DNA from: Palaemon carinicauda
Taxonomy: Eukaryota; Arthropoda; Malacostraca; Decapoda; Palaemonidae
Length of the DNA stretch: 64,000 nucleotides
Assembly: GCF_036898095.1 (NCBI RefSeq)
Contig: NC_090759.1
Location: 21,326,497-21,390,496, forward strand
Reading direction: 5' to 3'
In this document: positions 20,393-32,169 of the stretch, one piece after another
How the letters are laid out: each line of letters begins with the position of its first letter
How positions within the stretch are numbered: the first letter of the stretch is position 1
Made by a program: the position numbers and the translations under genes
The notes under the pieces: generated by a model
Databases searched by the model: none
What the model was told of the DNA's origin: nothing
What the model saw: only the letters and a program-made list of their open reading frames with translations

Positions 20393-20503
20393 GACAGTGT
20401 GAAACTCATCACTTTGGGTGTAAGAACGGGACCTGTATTAAACAAGATAAGATCTGTAATGGCCAAAGTGACTGCAGTGAAGGAGAAGATGAAGATAGTT
20501 GTG
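20393..20503 (+). CDS. LDLa-domain protein, exon 3: second LDLa module
   Basis: 111 nt, phase 1 at both ends, acceptor TTTTTTCCATAG, donor GTAAGT. It encodes a 37-residue LDLa module with six cysteines: GQC, HHFGC, NGTC, DKICNGQSDC, EDEDSC. Spacing is C-x6-C-x4-C-x6-C-x5-C-x8-C. The usual CDG is CNG here, and the acidic box is EGEDED, so calcium ligands are mostly retained by Asp/Glu. It joins in frame with exons 2 and 4. Together the modules would form an extracellular ligand-binding array, as in LDL, vitellogenin and LRP-type receptors. Confidence 0.92.
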
Positions 20504-21060
20504 GTAAGTCTCTTACTTATTTTTTAACCATCCCCTTTACAGACTTCCTTATATAATCCCAAAGACACTGTTCCGCTACTTCAACTTGTGTAGGATGAAA
20601 CTCTGGTCTCTGGATCCAAGTATCATTGTTTTTGTTACTTCTAGAAGGGATGTAGCCTAAATTGTATAAGGAAACTTATATCCATATTAGATAAGATAGG
20701 AAGAGGAGACTGGGTATCTAAGTGTAGGCTACTTAAGGATTTGAGTACAGTTGCTGTTATTTTAAACAATTTATTTGTATACAGTAAAAAGCAGTCTATT
20801 CTTTTTTAATCTCCTTAAATGCAGAGTCAAAGAAAGAAAACAAAGTTTTGAGCATTATTGCTGCTTCGTATTTTAACAACGTAACCCCCGCGAAGGTGTG
20901 TGTTGGAATTGATATACAAGCTGGTATGGGATTTGCTTTTACAAGTACTCATATATGTGGTGTCAGGCTACAATAAATTGATCTTTCTCTGGAATTTATG
21001 CTTGTCTCATTGATTCTAAGGCTCCACTTTGCATCACTGTAGTAGTGTTTTTGTCGTCGT
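20504..21060. other. intron 3, 5' part; no gene recognised
   Basis: 557 bp of AT-rich intron between exon 3 and DIRS copy 2. No repeat, frame or RNA was recognised. Confidence 0.6.
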
Positions 21061-23369
21061 CTTAAACGGATTTTGAGCGAAGCGAAAAATCTATTTTTGG
21101 GTAAATCCATTACTGTATAGATTTTCCTTTTTTAACCAAAATTGCTATTCCAATCTCTGCTTAAGCATATAGTCATAAGAACAATCTACTATACTGTACT
21201 CTGATTTTGCCACTTCTAATACAATATTTTGATGCCTCGCCTTTTCCATTTTTTTTTCTTTTTCATAGTAAAAATGTTTTTTTGGGCTCAAGTCATGTCG
21301 TCCTGATGGAAGTTCCTATAAGTAGCTTCCTAAGGGATATATGTACCACGGTGATATTCCCAGAGAATTTTACCTTTAGGTATCCAGAATTCTAAATCCT
21401 GGCGCGAATATCCTTAAATTTCTCTCGAGGATATCACATATCAGAGGACGTTATCTTGACACGTCACATAGCAATCTGCACCCCTAATAGCGTTAACGCT
21501 TTGAGGGGGATGTGGCAGAATAGAAGGGGAGCCGTATCAAGGTTACCCTAGTTCTCATACTATTGAGTATCACAACAGCGCCATATCCAATATGGCGAAC
21601 ATTCCTTATTTTGTAGCGATTTCGCTCAGTGGTGTTCCCTGTTGATCTGACATTTTCGATTGATTTTCAAAGATATTTAATATGCATTCTCCAGCTTCTT
21701 TCGTTTCTGAGAAGTTGAGTATTGAATCTTTACAATTTGTGTTTTTAGTTCCTGTCTCACTGTGAAATTAGAGTAATTTATTGTGATTAGGAGCTAGGCC
21801 TGTTACCGGAGGCGCCATGGGCGCTGTTGTTCGTTGGGTGTGTTATTTAGTTAGTAGAACAACATTCCCGGTTTTTGAAATAGCATTAATAATTTATTTA
21901 TGAAGCTATTTAGGCATTTTTATATTTGTAAAGATATTTTTATGCATAAAATTTTCCTTTTCCTGCGTCGATCGTATATGTCAGAGTTTCAGTGATTTAG
22001 GTAACAGAGATCTCGCCTTGCCTAGGTAACCTAACCTAGACAACATATACTTTTGACATTCCCCGGTTACCCTCGTATATTGGTTATCAATTCATTGGAG
22101 ATAGATATCTCCTGTTATTATTATATAACCGATACTTATCTCTATTAGAGATTAAGGGTAATCCCTCTTTGCTCCGAGTGTAGCCTTTGGCTACAACCCT
22201 AATGGGTCGGCCTTGAATTTTTAATTCAGGCATGACTAACCTAGGGTTTTTCTGTCTCGTCCCTTAGCTGCAGATGGCTAGTTTTGTGATTCGGTCAGGA
22301 ACTCAGAGTATTTAGTCTTGTGTCAGCAGTCGGCCAGCAGGGTGAATAGTCATTCCCCTGCCGGCTAGGCTGCCAGCATAGGAGGCTAGCCCTCCCTAGG
22401 CTACACCTGAAGTGGTTGTATGATGCCACCATCTTCTCCCTGTGGCCTAGTAGACTAGTCCTATGCTCGCTGACCCTAGGCTGAAGTGTAGTATCTTCTT
22501 AGGCCTAGGATGGCGTGGCACTGGAACTCTTGTTTCTCCCTTGTTGAGAGGAGGGCCATTGTCGCCATCCCCTTAACTGTATTGGCACACCCTAGGCTGG
22601 AGAATAGATATTCTCCTTCTTCCTGGGATGGTGCCGATACTGAAACAGAGTTTCTTTTAGGTGTTTAGGTCTGGCAAAATGCCAGCCCTTACCACACCTC
22701 ATATAGGACCCTTTTTCCTCCCCCTCTGTTCGTTTATGAGACCGGTATCCTGCAACCTTACCGATGCCGGATGGTTGCTGGTGCCGGCCAGACTCCCTCC
22801 CCACTGCCGTTGTCCAGCTGCCAGCGGCTATGACAGCTGCATGCAGCCATAACAACTGCCAGCGACTGTGTCTCTTTCATCTGTTGGCGGCTATGATGGC
22901 TCCCGGTGGCGATGCATACTGCTGGTAGCCATGCCAATTGCCGGCAGCCAATGGGAAGTCCCTTCTGTCTCTAAGGTTCTTCAGTTCTCCCTTGAACTGT
23001 TAGCCATAAGTTCTATTGCCGGAGTACCGCCGGCCAGACCGGCACAGATAGGTGCTGACTCAGCCGGCAGCATGCCGACTGTACTAGTACTGCCAGAGGC
23101 TAGCCTGTCGGTAGTATGTCGGCGGGACTTTGCCAGCAATAGTACTGTGGCTGGATGGAAGCCTGAATGTTACATTCTCCCGTTCCATTTGAACCTTATT
23201 CCTGGAGAAAGGCAGTAAAATTTGACTTTACAGCCTTAATTACTGTATACATACACAGTAATAGGTAGCCTTCACTCCATGCTATCTCTCTCTCTTTTAG
23301 CTATCATGCTGGATGTGCCGGCAAGAACTAGCTATGCCGGCGACATGCCGGGTAATCTACAGTATATGT

Positions 23370-24240
23370 TTATACAGGTAGTCAGTATATTTGCAGTATA
23401 GGATATACTGTACTGCAGATAGAAAACTACTGTATATATTATACTAGTAGGTATTTCCAATATATCTTTGGTATCCCTATCCAGTTATTTGCTGAGACCA
23501 ATCCTATATTGAAAGAATATAACTTCTTCAATATTCTGATTAGAAATTAGTTTTTTAGATTACCTTACAATATCAAATATTTAAAGGACTGGAGTGTTAC
23601 ACGCCTAACCCTTAAAGGGTAGAACCCTTTTTGTGAGTCTCCCTGATCAGGAAACTCTGATTTAATTTTGTAAGGGAGGTCACCGCAAATAGGTTGGGTG
23701 GGATACGCAAATATATGTCTTTTATTTTTCTTAGTCCAGTTGGCGTCATGCCAGCTGGACTGTGCCATCACTTGCTTGCCACAAAGGCAGCACGATGGCT
23801 GAACTACTTATATATAATTATACAGTAGCCAGTAATTTGCAACATAGCATATTCTGCAAATATAAAAAAATAGTATGATTATACAGTAGTTATTTCTAAC
23901 ATATCTTGGGTACCCTTGGCGAGCTTCTGCTGGTACCGCTCCTATATTGAAAGAATAGTATTTCTTCAATATTCTGATTGAGGAATCAGTCATCTTTACC
24001 CCTCAGTGTTAGAAATAAAAAGGGACAGTGACTTATTCACTTTTCTACCCTTAGGGGTTAGAACCCTTTTAGTTGGAGTTACCTCGGTAGAGGAATCTCC
24101 CTATAGCTAACAATGAGTGGAGGTAACAGCAGTTGCTTACATGGGATACATAAGTATGTGTCTCTACTATCCCTTTATAGCTTACTGTCCTAAGCTACTT
24201 TGTTAAAAAAAAATGACTTTTACATATTGATTATCAGTGA
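23370..24240 (+). repeat. About 430-bp tandem duplication in the leader of DIRS copy 2
   Basis: The segment with CCTATATTGAAAGAATA at about 23492 and the segment with the same motif at about 23940 are diverged copies of one unit. Each continues through TTCTTCAATATTCTGATT, then 'gggtagaaccctttt' or 'ggggttagaaccctttt', then a 'gggata..aa.tatgt.tct' block. The unit has no coding frame. A weaker relative of the TTCTTCAAT segment lies near 30137, beyond the recombinase gene. Confidence 0.75.
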
Positions 24241-24256
24241 CATAATCAATTATATA

Positions 24257-25397
24257 CCGTATATACTCGTGTAATGTTCGACTTCGTGTAATGTTCGACC
24301 CCCCTATTTTGCCTTCAAAATCATGAATTCATCATATACCTCATGTAATGTTCGAGTCTTGATTTGGCAGTAGGCTAGAGGTCTTTTATCTCCAGCATAC
24401 CATAATTACCAACAAAGTAAGGGTTATGCCTAAGTGCGACAAACAAATGTATAAAACAAATCGGAACACCTAAATACTAACATCTGTTTACAATAACAAT
24501 TGAGTATTCAGCGTACATTTTCTAGCGAACACTTTAGTTGCAAACAGCCGATTATCATCACCGCCTAATAGCTTTCAAAAACAAGCAAACACTTCAAGTA
24601 TCAAACAAAATTAGTTCATCGTTTTGAGTAACAAATTACCATTACCGGTAATTGCAGGTAATTACGGTGATTATAATTACCCGTTATGCTAATCATTTTT
24701 TTCCTCACAATATATATGAATAAGAATTAACCCATCAAGATGTCTACCAAGAAATATAAAAAATTTACTGCAAAATTCAAGCTTCAAGTTATTGCAGCCG
24801 CTGTCCGCTGAAACGACAAATAACGTTCAAGCCGTAAAAATGTTTGGAGTTACCGAAACTAGCGTTCGAACTTGGAGAAAAAAAAAATGTGGATTCAATT
24901 AAGAAAAATTTTTGCGGTTTATTATTAATATCAATTAATATACAATACCAAGTAAAATAAAATGAGCCTTATTTTTTCATTAACCATATCACGTTATAAC
25001 ATACGCAACCGGACAGTTTGCTAGCTTCATACCTGCTGCGTTATGGTAAAGTCATTACTCGTAGCGGAAAAAAACTATTTATGATGGTTTAGGAAATAAA
25101 ATCCATGCTAATAATATGTCTGGTGTTAAATGAACATGGTTAGTACTGTATATATAGGCCTAGCCTATGTTAACCTACCAGTAGGTAACCTTATATACGT
25201 GTAAGCATAGCCTACGATTACTTACCGGTAGGTAGCATAGCCTATGGTAATTTTCGCGTAGGCCTAGCTTACGTTTACCTACCGGTAGGCCAGAAATTTT
25301 TACTTTTTCAAATATATATCTCGTGTAATGTTCGACCCTTACTTTTTTAACTGAAAAATAGGCCTTAAAAAATCGAACATTACACGAGTATATACGG
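24257..25397 (+). mobile_element. Pogo-like DNA transposon remnant inserted in DIRS copy 2
   Basis: Terminal inverted repeats CCGTATATACTCGTGTAATG and CATTACACGAGTATATACGG, flanked by TA (24255-24256 and 25398-25399). The inner side repeats GTGTAATGTTCGAC twice at the left end. A transposase start survives at 24740: MSTKKYKKFTAKFKLQVIAA followed by a stop and, after a frame change, QAVKMFGVTETSVRTW. This is the helix-turn-helix DNA-binding N-terminus of pogo/CENP-B-type transposases. The catalytic DDE part is missing, so the element is non-autonomous. It lies just upstream of gag and therefore post-dates the host element. Confidence 0.88.
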
Positions 25398-25437
25398 TAC
25401 TCATTTTGTTCTCATTTCTTTACAGGAGGAACACCAG

Positions 25438-27345
25438 ATGACTTGTGCTGCAGTCTTCTGCAAGATCAAGAGTAAGGGTTTTTACGGTCATAATACTTGC
25501 AGGTTTCATGCCCCCTGCAATATTATTTCCGAATCACTGCATTATTTGAACCCGCAGGTTTGTAATGTATGTCGGACCTTAATGTCTGAAGGTTTCGAGA
25601 ATCCCAAGTCTACAGAGACTAGGGGTACAGCTCGGGACAAATTACACAACTGGGTGAGAGGTTTCCAGAAAATCTCTCTGGGACCTTACCTACCTAATGA
25701 TAGAATACGTAAGCTTCTATTTCCGAAGGCAAGTAAGGAAATAGTGGTGCCCCAGTCACCAATTATATCTCCCGAAGGCCAGATAACCTTTGGGAAGGAG
25801 GGCAGGAAGTGCCCAGGGGAAGAAAGGAAAAATGTCGTGTCGGAATTGTTTCTGCCTATGCCGGCTCTAGAGCCATTGACGTCGACATCCTCATCTTCTG
25901 CCCCTCTTATTAGAGGGAACGGACCAATTATGGGCCCAAGTGATTAATCTGTTAGAGAGCTTTCACAAACAACATGAAAAGCAGGAAGTGAAATGCAAGA
26001 TAGAGCCTAGTAAAGCTCCACTTGTTGCTTCCCAAGGGTCATTCAAACGACCCATGGAACAAGACCTCCCGACATGCTCCAAAACCAATCCCTGGAGGTT
26101 TGCGGAGCTGATGCCGATTTTAAATGGCAAACTCTACATCTCGGAGAAGATGGGAGCGGTTCCTTTGGACAAAATCCAATTTTGGCCAAGCTTTGACGCT
26201 TTTCCTAATTGTTTTGTTCGACTGAAGGATGAATCAAAGTCAAGGAAAGGAACGAAATAGAAGGAAAGTCATGATTCTCGACCATGATAAGGCACAGGCT
26301 ATCCTGTCAAGTAGCCTGGAAAAGGCGGGTTACTCGGTGTCGAAGGTATCTACACTGGGTAACAGGCACCCTTCCTTTCTTGCTCCTACTTCAATTTCAT
26401 TCCCCTTAATGGAGAAAGCATTTAAATCGGTTGCCAAGGCAGTGGAGGCAGGTAGGCCATGCCCTGCACTCAAGGAGTGCAAGCCTCTGTCACCAGCCTT
26501 TCCCAGACAGGAGAAGGACTGGAAGGAAGTCCATTTAACTTTTTCAGTAGGAAGATTAGATGCGGATGTCACCAGTAGACAGTTTAACGAAGTTCTCCCT
26601 AAACTATCAGAGTTTCTCTTGTATAATGAACAAGAGACAAAGGAGAGACTTGCAGCCTCCCTATCTCTACAAAACTACTTAGTTTTGTTCATCCCATCAA
26701 AGTATCCCAGACATGCTCATGGTCTTAGCCAAAATGCATATGGCTACCTTAGTGAAAGACCTTTACGCCTTTATGAAGGCTAGGAGAGCATGTAGGGAGT
26801 TTGTGTTCACGGCCGCAACACTGAAACATGAGACTAGGAAGCTATCTTCCAACATCTGGGGTAAAGACCTCTTCCCAGATGAGGTAGTTAGGGAAGTAAT
26901 TAAGAATGCCACCACGGAGAACGTAGGTCTTCTGCAAAAGTGGGACATCCTTTCAAAGAGAGAGTTTTCCATGGTTGTGGGTCCCCAACCTAAAAGGAAA
27001 ACAGGAAAGTCCAGAAATATACTTCGGGCTGTTCAACAACATCCCATGGCTGCAACGACCGCGATGCCACAGGCAAGTGGTCAAAAATTTAATCCTACTG
27101 ATCATTCGAGGCATAGAGATGCTTCTGGTAGGAGGGAGGTTCCTTCAGGATCGTTGGACCTTCGATCCTTGGGTCCAAGGCCTAATCAAGATGGGACTAC
27201 GATGGGAAGTAGAAATGTCTCCTCCATCATTTCCTTAACTCCTCCTACAATCCAAAACCCTCCTGGAGGAGTATACCTAAGAGCTCTAGAGCATATAGGT
27301 GGTAAGGAAACAATAGTCCATCGGATTCCAGGGAAGGCTGTTTAG
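25438..27345 (+). pseudogene. DIRS copy 2 gag, three frameshifts
   Basis: Four overlapping frames make one gag: 25438-25947, 25940-26260, 26229-26783 and 26713-27345. The start has a Cys/His-rich module (CRFHAPC, VCNVCRTLM). The middle has PMEQDLPTCSKTNPW and IQFWPSFDAFPNCFVRL. The C-terminal block ALKECKPLSPAFP, RLAASLSLQNYL and LSSNIWGKDLFPDEVV is the counterpart of the tail block of copy 1 Gag. The sequence before the first ATG (TTTCTTTACAG|GAGGAACACCAG) resembles a splice acceptor, so the gag message may be spliced from the long leader. The three shifts show that the copy is old and dead. Confidence 0.78.
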
Positions 27346-28740
27346 TGTTCACGAGAAGGACTCAAGAAATCTGAGTGTCATTCTGGACTTGTAGCCACTC
27401 AACAAGTTCAAATAAAACAGCAAGTTCAGAATGTTAATCCTTCTGAACATTTGGACCCTGTGTCAACAAAAAGGGGTGTTTGTAGTCTTGTCAGACCTGA
27501 AAAATGTCCCTTGGCAACTTCCAGCCAATCACCCCATCCCCTCCTATCTAGGATTAAAGTTACAGAAGGTAACATATATCCTGGGAAAGATGTGTCGGAC
27601 TAAACACAGTCTTGAATGTCTTCATAGGATTGGCAGACTTAGTCATGCAATAACCAAGTCTAGAAATGGTTCAGGCAACAATGTACCTGGACGAGAAGTT
27701 GGGGTGGGCAGCACCCGAAGTGGCTGATCTATGAACATCCAAGGAGATGAACTGCTTCCTGGAACATCGCGGATGCAAGACAAGCCTCAAGAAGTCTCAA
27801 TTCCCTCCAGCTCAAAGGTTTCAATGGATGTAAAATCATTGAAGTCTGTAGTCACACCAACTCTCCTTTTCCATAGGAATATAAAAGGAGATTGTAAGGT
27901 CAGTCAAGAGACCTGGGTAATCAGTCAGATTCCCAAGATGTTAACAAGGAGGAGTCCTGAGCTCTCTCCAGTTCGCAATAGTGACAGACCCAGTGCTAAG
28001 AGCACAGTTAAAAGATGCGTCAAAAGTCTGGAGAAGATACGCATCAAACGCTTGAAGAGATCTAAAAAGACCAATATAGGTCCTTCTTTAATTGCTTCTC
28101 TAACAAAGGTTAAAGTCCGAAAGTCCCAAGACCATGTTGGTCCTGTCATGAGCGGGGAAGCTCTCTCCATGCAGATCAGACTTCCTTTGACTGATCTGGG
28201 ACACCGAAGCGATAATGAGACGTCGCAATCGACAATGCTAGAAAATGTCTCGTACGGTATAGGTGACGTTAACCATCCCTTACCTTAAGGGATGGCACCT
28301 GTCAGCAGTTCATATACAACTGATCCACAATGTGACAGTGGATGCTCTATTTCGGCTCAAGCCGATAGAGTTGGAATGATCCACGGACACAGACCTATTC
28401 CCTCCCAGATGGGATCAAATCCCAGAACTGCAAATCAACCTCTTCATCACGAGCGTCTTCAAGAAACTACCTCGAGGTGTAGCCCCATACGAGGACCCTC
28501 TAGTGGAATTAACAGACATCATGTCTCTGGTATAGAAGGGATGGACTCTGATATCCCGATTCATCCCATCCAATCACCTGCTGAAGGTCCTCAACATGCT
28601 GAGATCCTTCCAAGGGGTAGTAGCTCTATTGGCTCCCAAGTAGCCCAAGAGCAATCTGTCCTCTTTAGTGAAGGAACTGAAGCTGAGGCTGGCCCTAGTT
28701 CTGAATCCAGGACTATATCAGAGGGTTCAGAAGCTGATTG
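27346..28740 (+). pseudogene. DIRS copy 2 reverse transcriptase/RNase H, strongly decayed
   Basis: Recognisable pieces only. At about 27390-27550, PLNKFK, a 'KNVPWQLPANHPIPSYLGLK' segment that corresponds to the RT 'LDLKDAY' and following region, and thereafter short fragments in all three frames with many stops. The YLDD box could not be located. The fragment LTLRDGTCQQFI and neighbours at 28280-28320 sit where RNase H should be. It is called by position between gag and the recombinase and by weak similarity; details are uncertain. Confidence 0.5.
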
Positions 28741-29750
28741 CCTTCGATTTATCACGGAGAACCCGAACCCTTCATTTCATGATTTCCTTGCCCTAGCAGT
28801 TAGGAAAAGATTTGGGATCTCAGAAGGCAATATAAAATTCTTAGAAGAATATAAAACTAAGTCAACGAGAAGACAATATGAGTCTTCTTGGAAAAAGTGG
28901 GTTGCTTTTGTTAAAGCAAAGGGACCGAAAGAAATTTCGATGAACTTCTGTCTGTCCTTCTTTGTCCACCTTCATAATCAAGGCCTGGCGGCCAACACGA
29001 TAACCACGTACAAATCAGCCTTGACTAGACCTCTTCTATATGCCTTTCAGGTAGATCTATCAAATGAAATCTAATAAAATTCCGAAGGTATATGCAAGGC
29101 TTAGGCCTGCACCACCACCAAAGCCCATTTCATGGTCTTTGGATAAAGTCTTACATTATGCCTCATCTATGAACAATGAATATTGTTCCCTTAAGGATCT
29201 AACTCAAAGAGTTATTTTTCTGTTCGCTATAGCCTCAGGGGCTAGAGTTATTGAAATAGTGGCCCTATCTAGAGAAGAGGGCCACATTCAGTTCACAGAA
29301 GTGGGAGAACTGAACCTCTTTCCTGATCCTACCTTTCTCGCTAAGAATGAGCTACCCCCTGGAGAATCTGCCCTCTGAAGGAAGATGTCTCTCTATGTCC
29401 AGTAGAGTGTCTAAAGGTCTATCTTCGTAGAACTTCAGACTTAAGGGGAGGACAGCTCTTCAAAGGAGAAACCTCAGGATCAAACTTATCCCTGAAACAA
29501 TTGAGGGCGAAGCTCACCTACTTTATTCGTAGAGCAGATCCTGACAGTACTCCTGCAAGTCATGATCCGAGAAAAATTGCTTCCTCACTGAACTTCTTTC
29601 AGTATACTGTATGGACTTTGAGCGTCTTCGTTCATTCACCGGATGGAAATCATCCAGAGTGTTTTACAAACACTATGCGAAACAGGTCCATGAATTAAAG
29701 CACTATGTAGTGGCAGCAGGTAGCGTATTAAAACCTGCCCACTAATTACT
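28741..29750 (+). pseudogene. DIRS copy 2 tyrosine recombinase
   Basis: The N-terminal core-binding domain is clear: FLEEYKTKSTRRQYESSWKK, then FVHLHNQGLAANTITTYKSA. A frameshift near 29068 leads to SWSLDKVLHYASS and IASGARVIEIVAL (first catalytic Arg). A second near 29375 leads to KVYLRRTSDLRGGQLFKGE and HDPRKIASSLNFF (His-x-x-Arg). A third leads to RVFYKHYAKQVHELKHYV, which has the catalytic Tyr, ending at a TAA near 29745. All catalytic residues survive despite the shifts. The C-terminal segment is followed at once by a second copy of itself. Confidence 0.85.
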
Positions 29751-29754
29751 GTCA

Positions 29755-29905
29755 TAGACAGTTAATTAATTTGGACCTCGAACGTCCTCGCTCATATTCT
29801 GGATGGGAATCATCCAAAGTGTTCTACAAACACTATGCTAAGCAGGTCCATGGACTGAAGCATTGTGTGGTGGCGGCGGGTAGAATTTTTAAACCTGCTG
29901 TCTAA
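29755..29905 (+). repeat. Duplicated tyrosine segment of the copy 2 recombinase
   Basis: About 140 bp repeats 29605-29750 with perhaps 80-85% identity by eye. It reads LDLERPRSYSGWESSKVFYK, then HYAKQVHGLKHCVVAAGR, and ends in a stop at about 29903. It therefore carries a second complete copy of the tyrosine-bearing helix and C-terminal tail in tandem. Confidence 0.85.
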
Positions 29906-30640
29906 GTCTGCGATGAACAGCTAATTGACTGGGAGTGTCAATTAAAAGGAGAAGGGGTCATCACTTTTGGTGTGACCTCCTTTTTATGAGTGTTACCATG
30001 GTGACACTATCTCTGTTCAAGATCCCAGGTGTGGAATTATACAGATAGCACTAGTGCCGTGTATACGTAGTACACAGTGTTGATAGAATGTAACCGGTAC
30101 AGAATTTTCGAAGAGAAGTATTATTATAAAAATTTTCTTCAATCTGAGAGTGGCACTCATCATTTCTTTCCCTTTCATGAAAGAAATATAATTTCTGTAA
30201 ACGTTACGTGTATAATTCTGTTATCATGCTACATTCGTTTTACTGGTTAATGCATTTAGTCATTTATTAGGAATAAATGTCTATTAGACTGTATTGCGTC
30301 CTAATTCGCCCGACAATTGCATGTGTAAAATGCCAGAGTTCTTTGACTTACTAAAGTAAGTATTCTTCATATAGTTGTATGCTCGCAAACAATAGATGTA
30401 AGAGACACTGATATTGATTCGGCAATATATACAAACTATGAGACTGTTTGTATATTCAGTGTATACTTAAGTTTTTCTACTGTCTAGAATGACTCTTCCC
30501 TGTAGGGGGCAGGAGGCACTAACATTGTTTATGATTAGTGATGATGACGGATAACGGTAACGTCATTTGTCTCAATTGGTCCAAATGACCATAGAAATGT
30601 TTTCCCAAGGTTAGGGCACTGATGAAAATCCACAGATACA
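29906..30640 (+). other. 3' non-coding region of DIRS copy 2
   Basis: AT-rich sequence between the duplicated recombinase tail and the right terminus of copy 2. It contains TTCTTCAATCTGAGAG (about 30137), a relative of the leader repeat. No coding frame recognised. Confidence 0.6.
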
Positions 30641-30707
30641 TTAATGGTCTGGTACGCTTCCATCAGGACGACATGGCTTGAGCCCAAAAAACGGATTTTG
30701 AGCGAAG

Positions 30708-31138
30708 CGAACAATTGAGCTTGTGATGCTAATCTTGCCGTTTTCAGTCTTGGGCAAATGTGCCGTGATTGTGATTATGAAGTTCATATGACCGATCTTA
30801 ATTATAGTACTGCTTTTGATTGTGTTAACCATGAGGCCCATATCAAATCTGAAAAAAATGTTTATTGCTCATACCATAGTACTGTGTTACTGAATTTTGA
30901 TCAATAGATTACAAAGAGTAGATGCTGATGGACATCATAGTAACTACGAGCTTGTAATGTAGTATGTTTCTCATGGTGGTTGTCTTGACACTTTAATTTT
31001 CATATATATTAATGATACAGTATGTGGTTTGGCCTTGGAAGGAGGCTTGTCGCAAAGATGATGATGCAACTGTGTTGATCTTATCTTTTGAGTAGAGGCT
31101 CATGACTGCTGACTACCTTAACAGATCTGGCTAAAATT
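30708..31138 (+). pseudogene. Non-LTR reverse transcriptase remnant
   Basis: A degraded piece of the same element family as 41765-43056. Recognisable parts are TAFDCVNHEAHI (from the 'FDRVNHEAL' block), VDADGHHSNYELV (from 'VVVDGHHSEYRNV') and a 'MWFGL' block. It has many stops. It stops within 'ctggctaaaatt', equivalent to the LAKI motif, exactly where DIRS copy 3 begins, so copy 3 probably inserted into this LINE. Confidence 0.7.
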
Positions 31139-32169
31139 TTTTGTTCTAGCACAAATTCAAACCCTCATTCTTTACTATGGATATACTGTATGTTTAAATG
31201 CGAGCTGGAATGTAGCCATAAAACGTTTATGTGAGGTGTCAATAGACCAACCTCCCCACTCGCACACCCATTGGGTTCCTCTACTTTAGTTTTTGCTATA
31301 GTTGAGTGCAGATGTATCATCTCTCTTCTGAATTCATTTCTTTTGAACTGGCTATATAACTTTAAACATTACTCTCTCCATCTGCAGGTGTGCTTGGTAC
31401 TGAGGACTGGAATCATGTGGGTTTGCCTTAGCAAATGAAAAGCGGCATATTTATGTCAGCCGTAGAGACGGATCCTCACCAATTTTGCCCTTGGTGCAAA
31501 CAATGCTCGTGTCTGGAGTTATCTCCTTGCACTGAGTGTTGATCATGCTCCAATGGGTGCAGTATGTTAGTGGAGAGGAAGTATTGTAGTCTAATAGGGA
31601 TATTTGCCTTAAAGTTCATCGTTGAGGTCGAAGAAGTGCCGATTTCTTTCTTCTGTACCTCATACCTTCCCCTTCCTGTTAGGCTTCCTCCAGAAGCTGA
31701 TCGGACAAGAGCATTGACAATTTAACCCCGAGACAACCTTTGGGTATGACAGACCCCGCTACTTCCACTAGCAAAACAGTGGCACCTTCCACACGTAAAG
31801 AGTCCACCTCTCTTGACGCTCTGCGTCAGTTTTGTCTTTCTTTGGGACTTTAGAGTTCCCCATAAAGGAACGGCTGTTTTGGGGCACAGCAGAAATGCAC
31901 AGTTGTCTCCGCAGGGTCGGTCTTGACCATCCCCACAGAGCCCCTGGGGGCTGAATCCCTTCAGCAGGTCTCGTGATCCCATCAGATTCTTCCTCCACAA
32001 CTCCTGTTCCACCTGAGGTATTGCAGGCAGGTTCTCTTTGGAGTTCGAGTTGGGGTGAGTGAGCGTGCTGGATCTTCTCTTGGCGCACTGGGTTCGTTCA
32101 GCCTGACGTTCCTAGTCAACCTCAACCCTGCGAGGATGGACAAGGCTCTCGCCAGTTCATGAGGTCTTC

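Larger units (their letters stand above)
21063..30707 (+). mobile_element. YR retrotransposon of a second family, copy 2
   Basis: A 9.6-kb element bounded by a shared terminal motif, CGGATTTTGAGCGAAGCGA, in the same orientation at both ends (about 21066 and 30692). Just inside, GGGCTCAAGTCATGTCGTCC (left) faces its near-complement GGACGACATGGCTTGAGCCC (right). Such mixed direct and inverted ends differ from copy 1 and are closer to the split-repeat plans of PAT- or Ngaro-like elements; that assignment is inference. The gene order is gag, RT/RNase H, tyrosine recombinase, all decayed. The long leader (21400-25430) holds a GC-rich CCGGC segment, a tandem duplication and a pogo-like insertion. 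Confidence 0.82.

Noticed and set aside
22592..23218. Frames with Cys- and Pro-rich translations (87 and 116 codons)
   Set aside because: They derive from GCCGGC-rich leader repeats of DIRS copy 2; no domain, no splice context.
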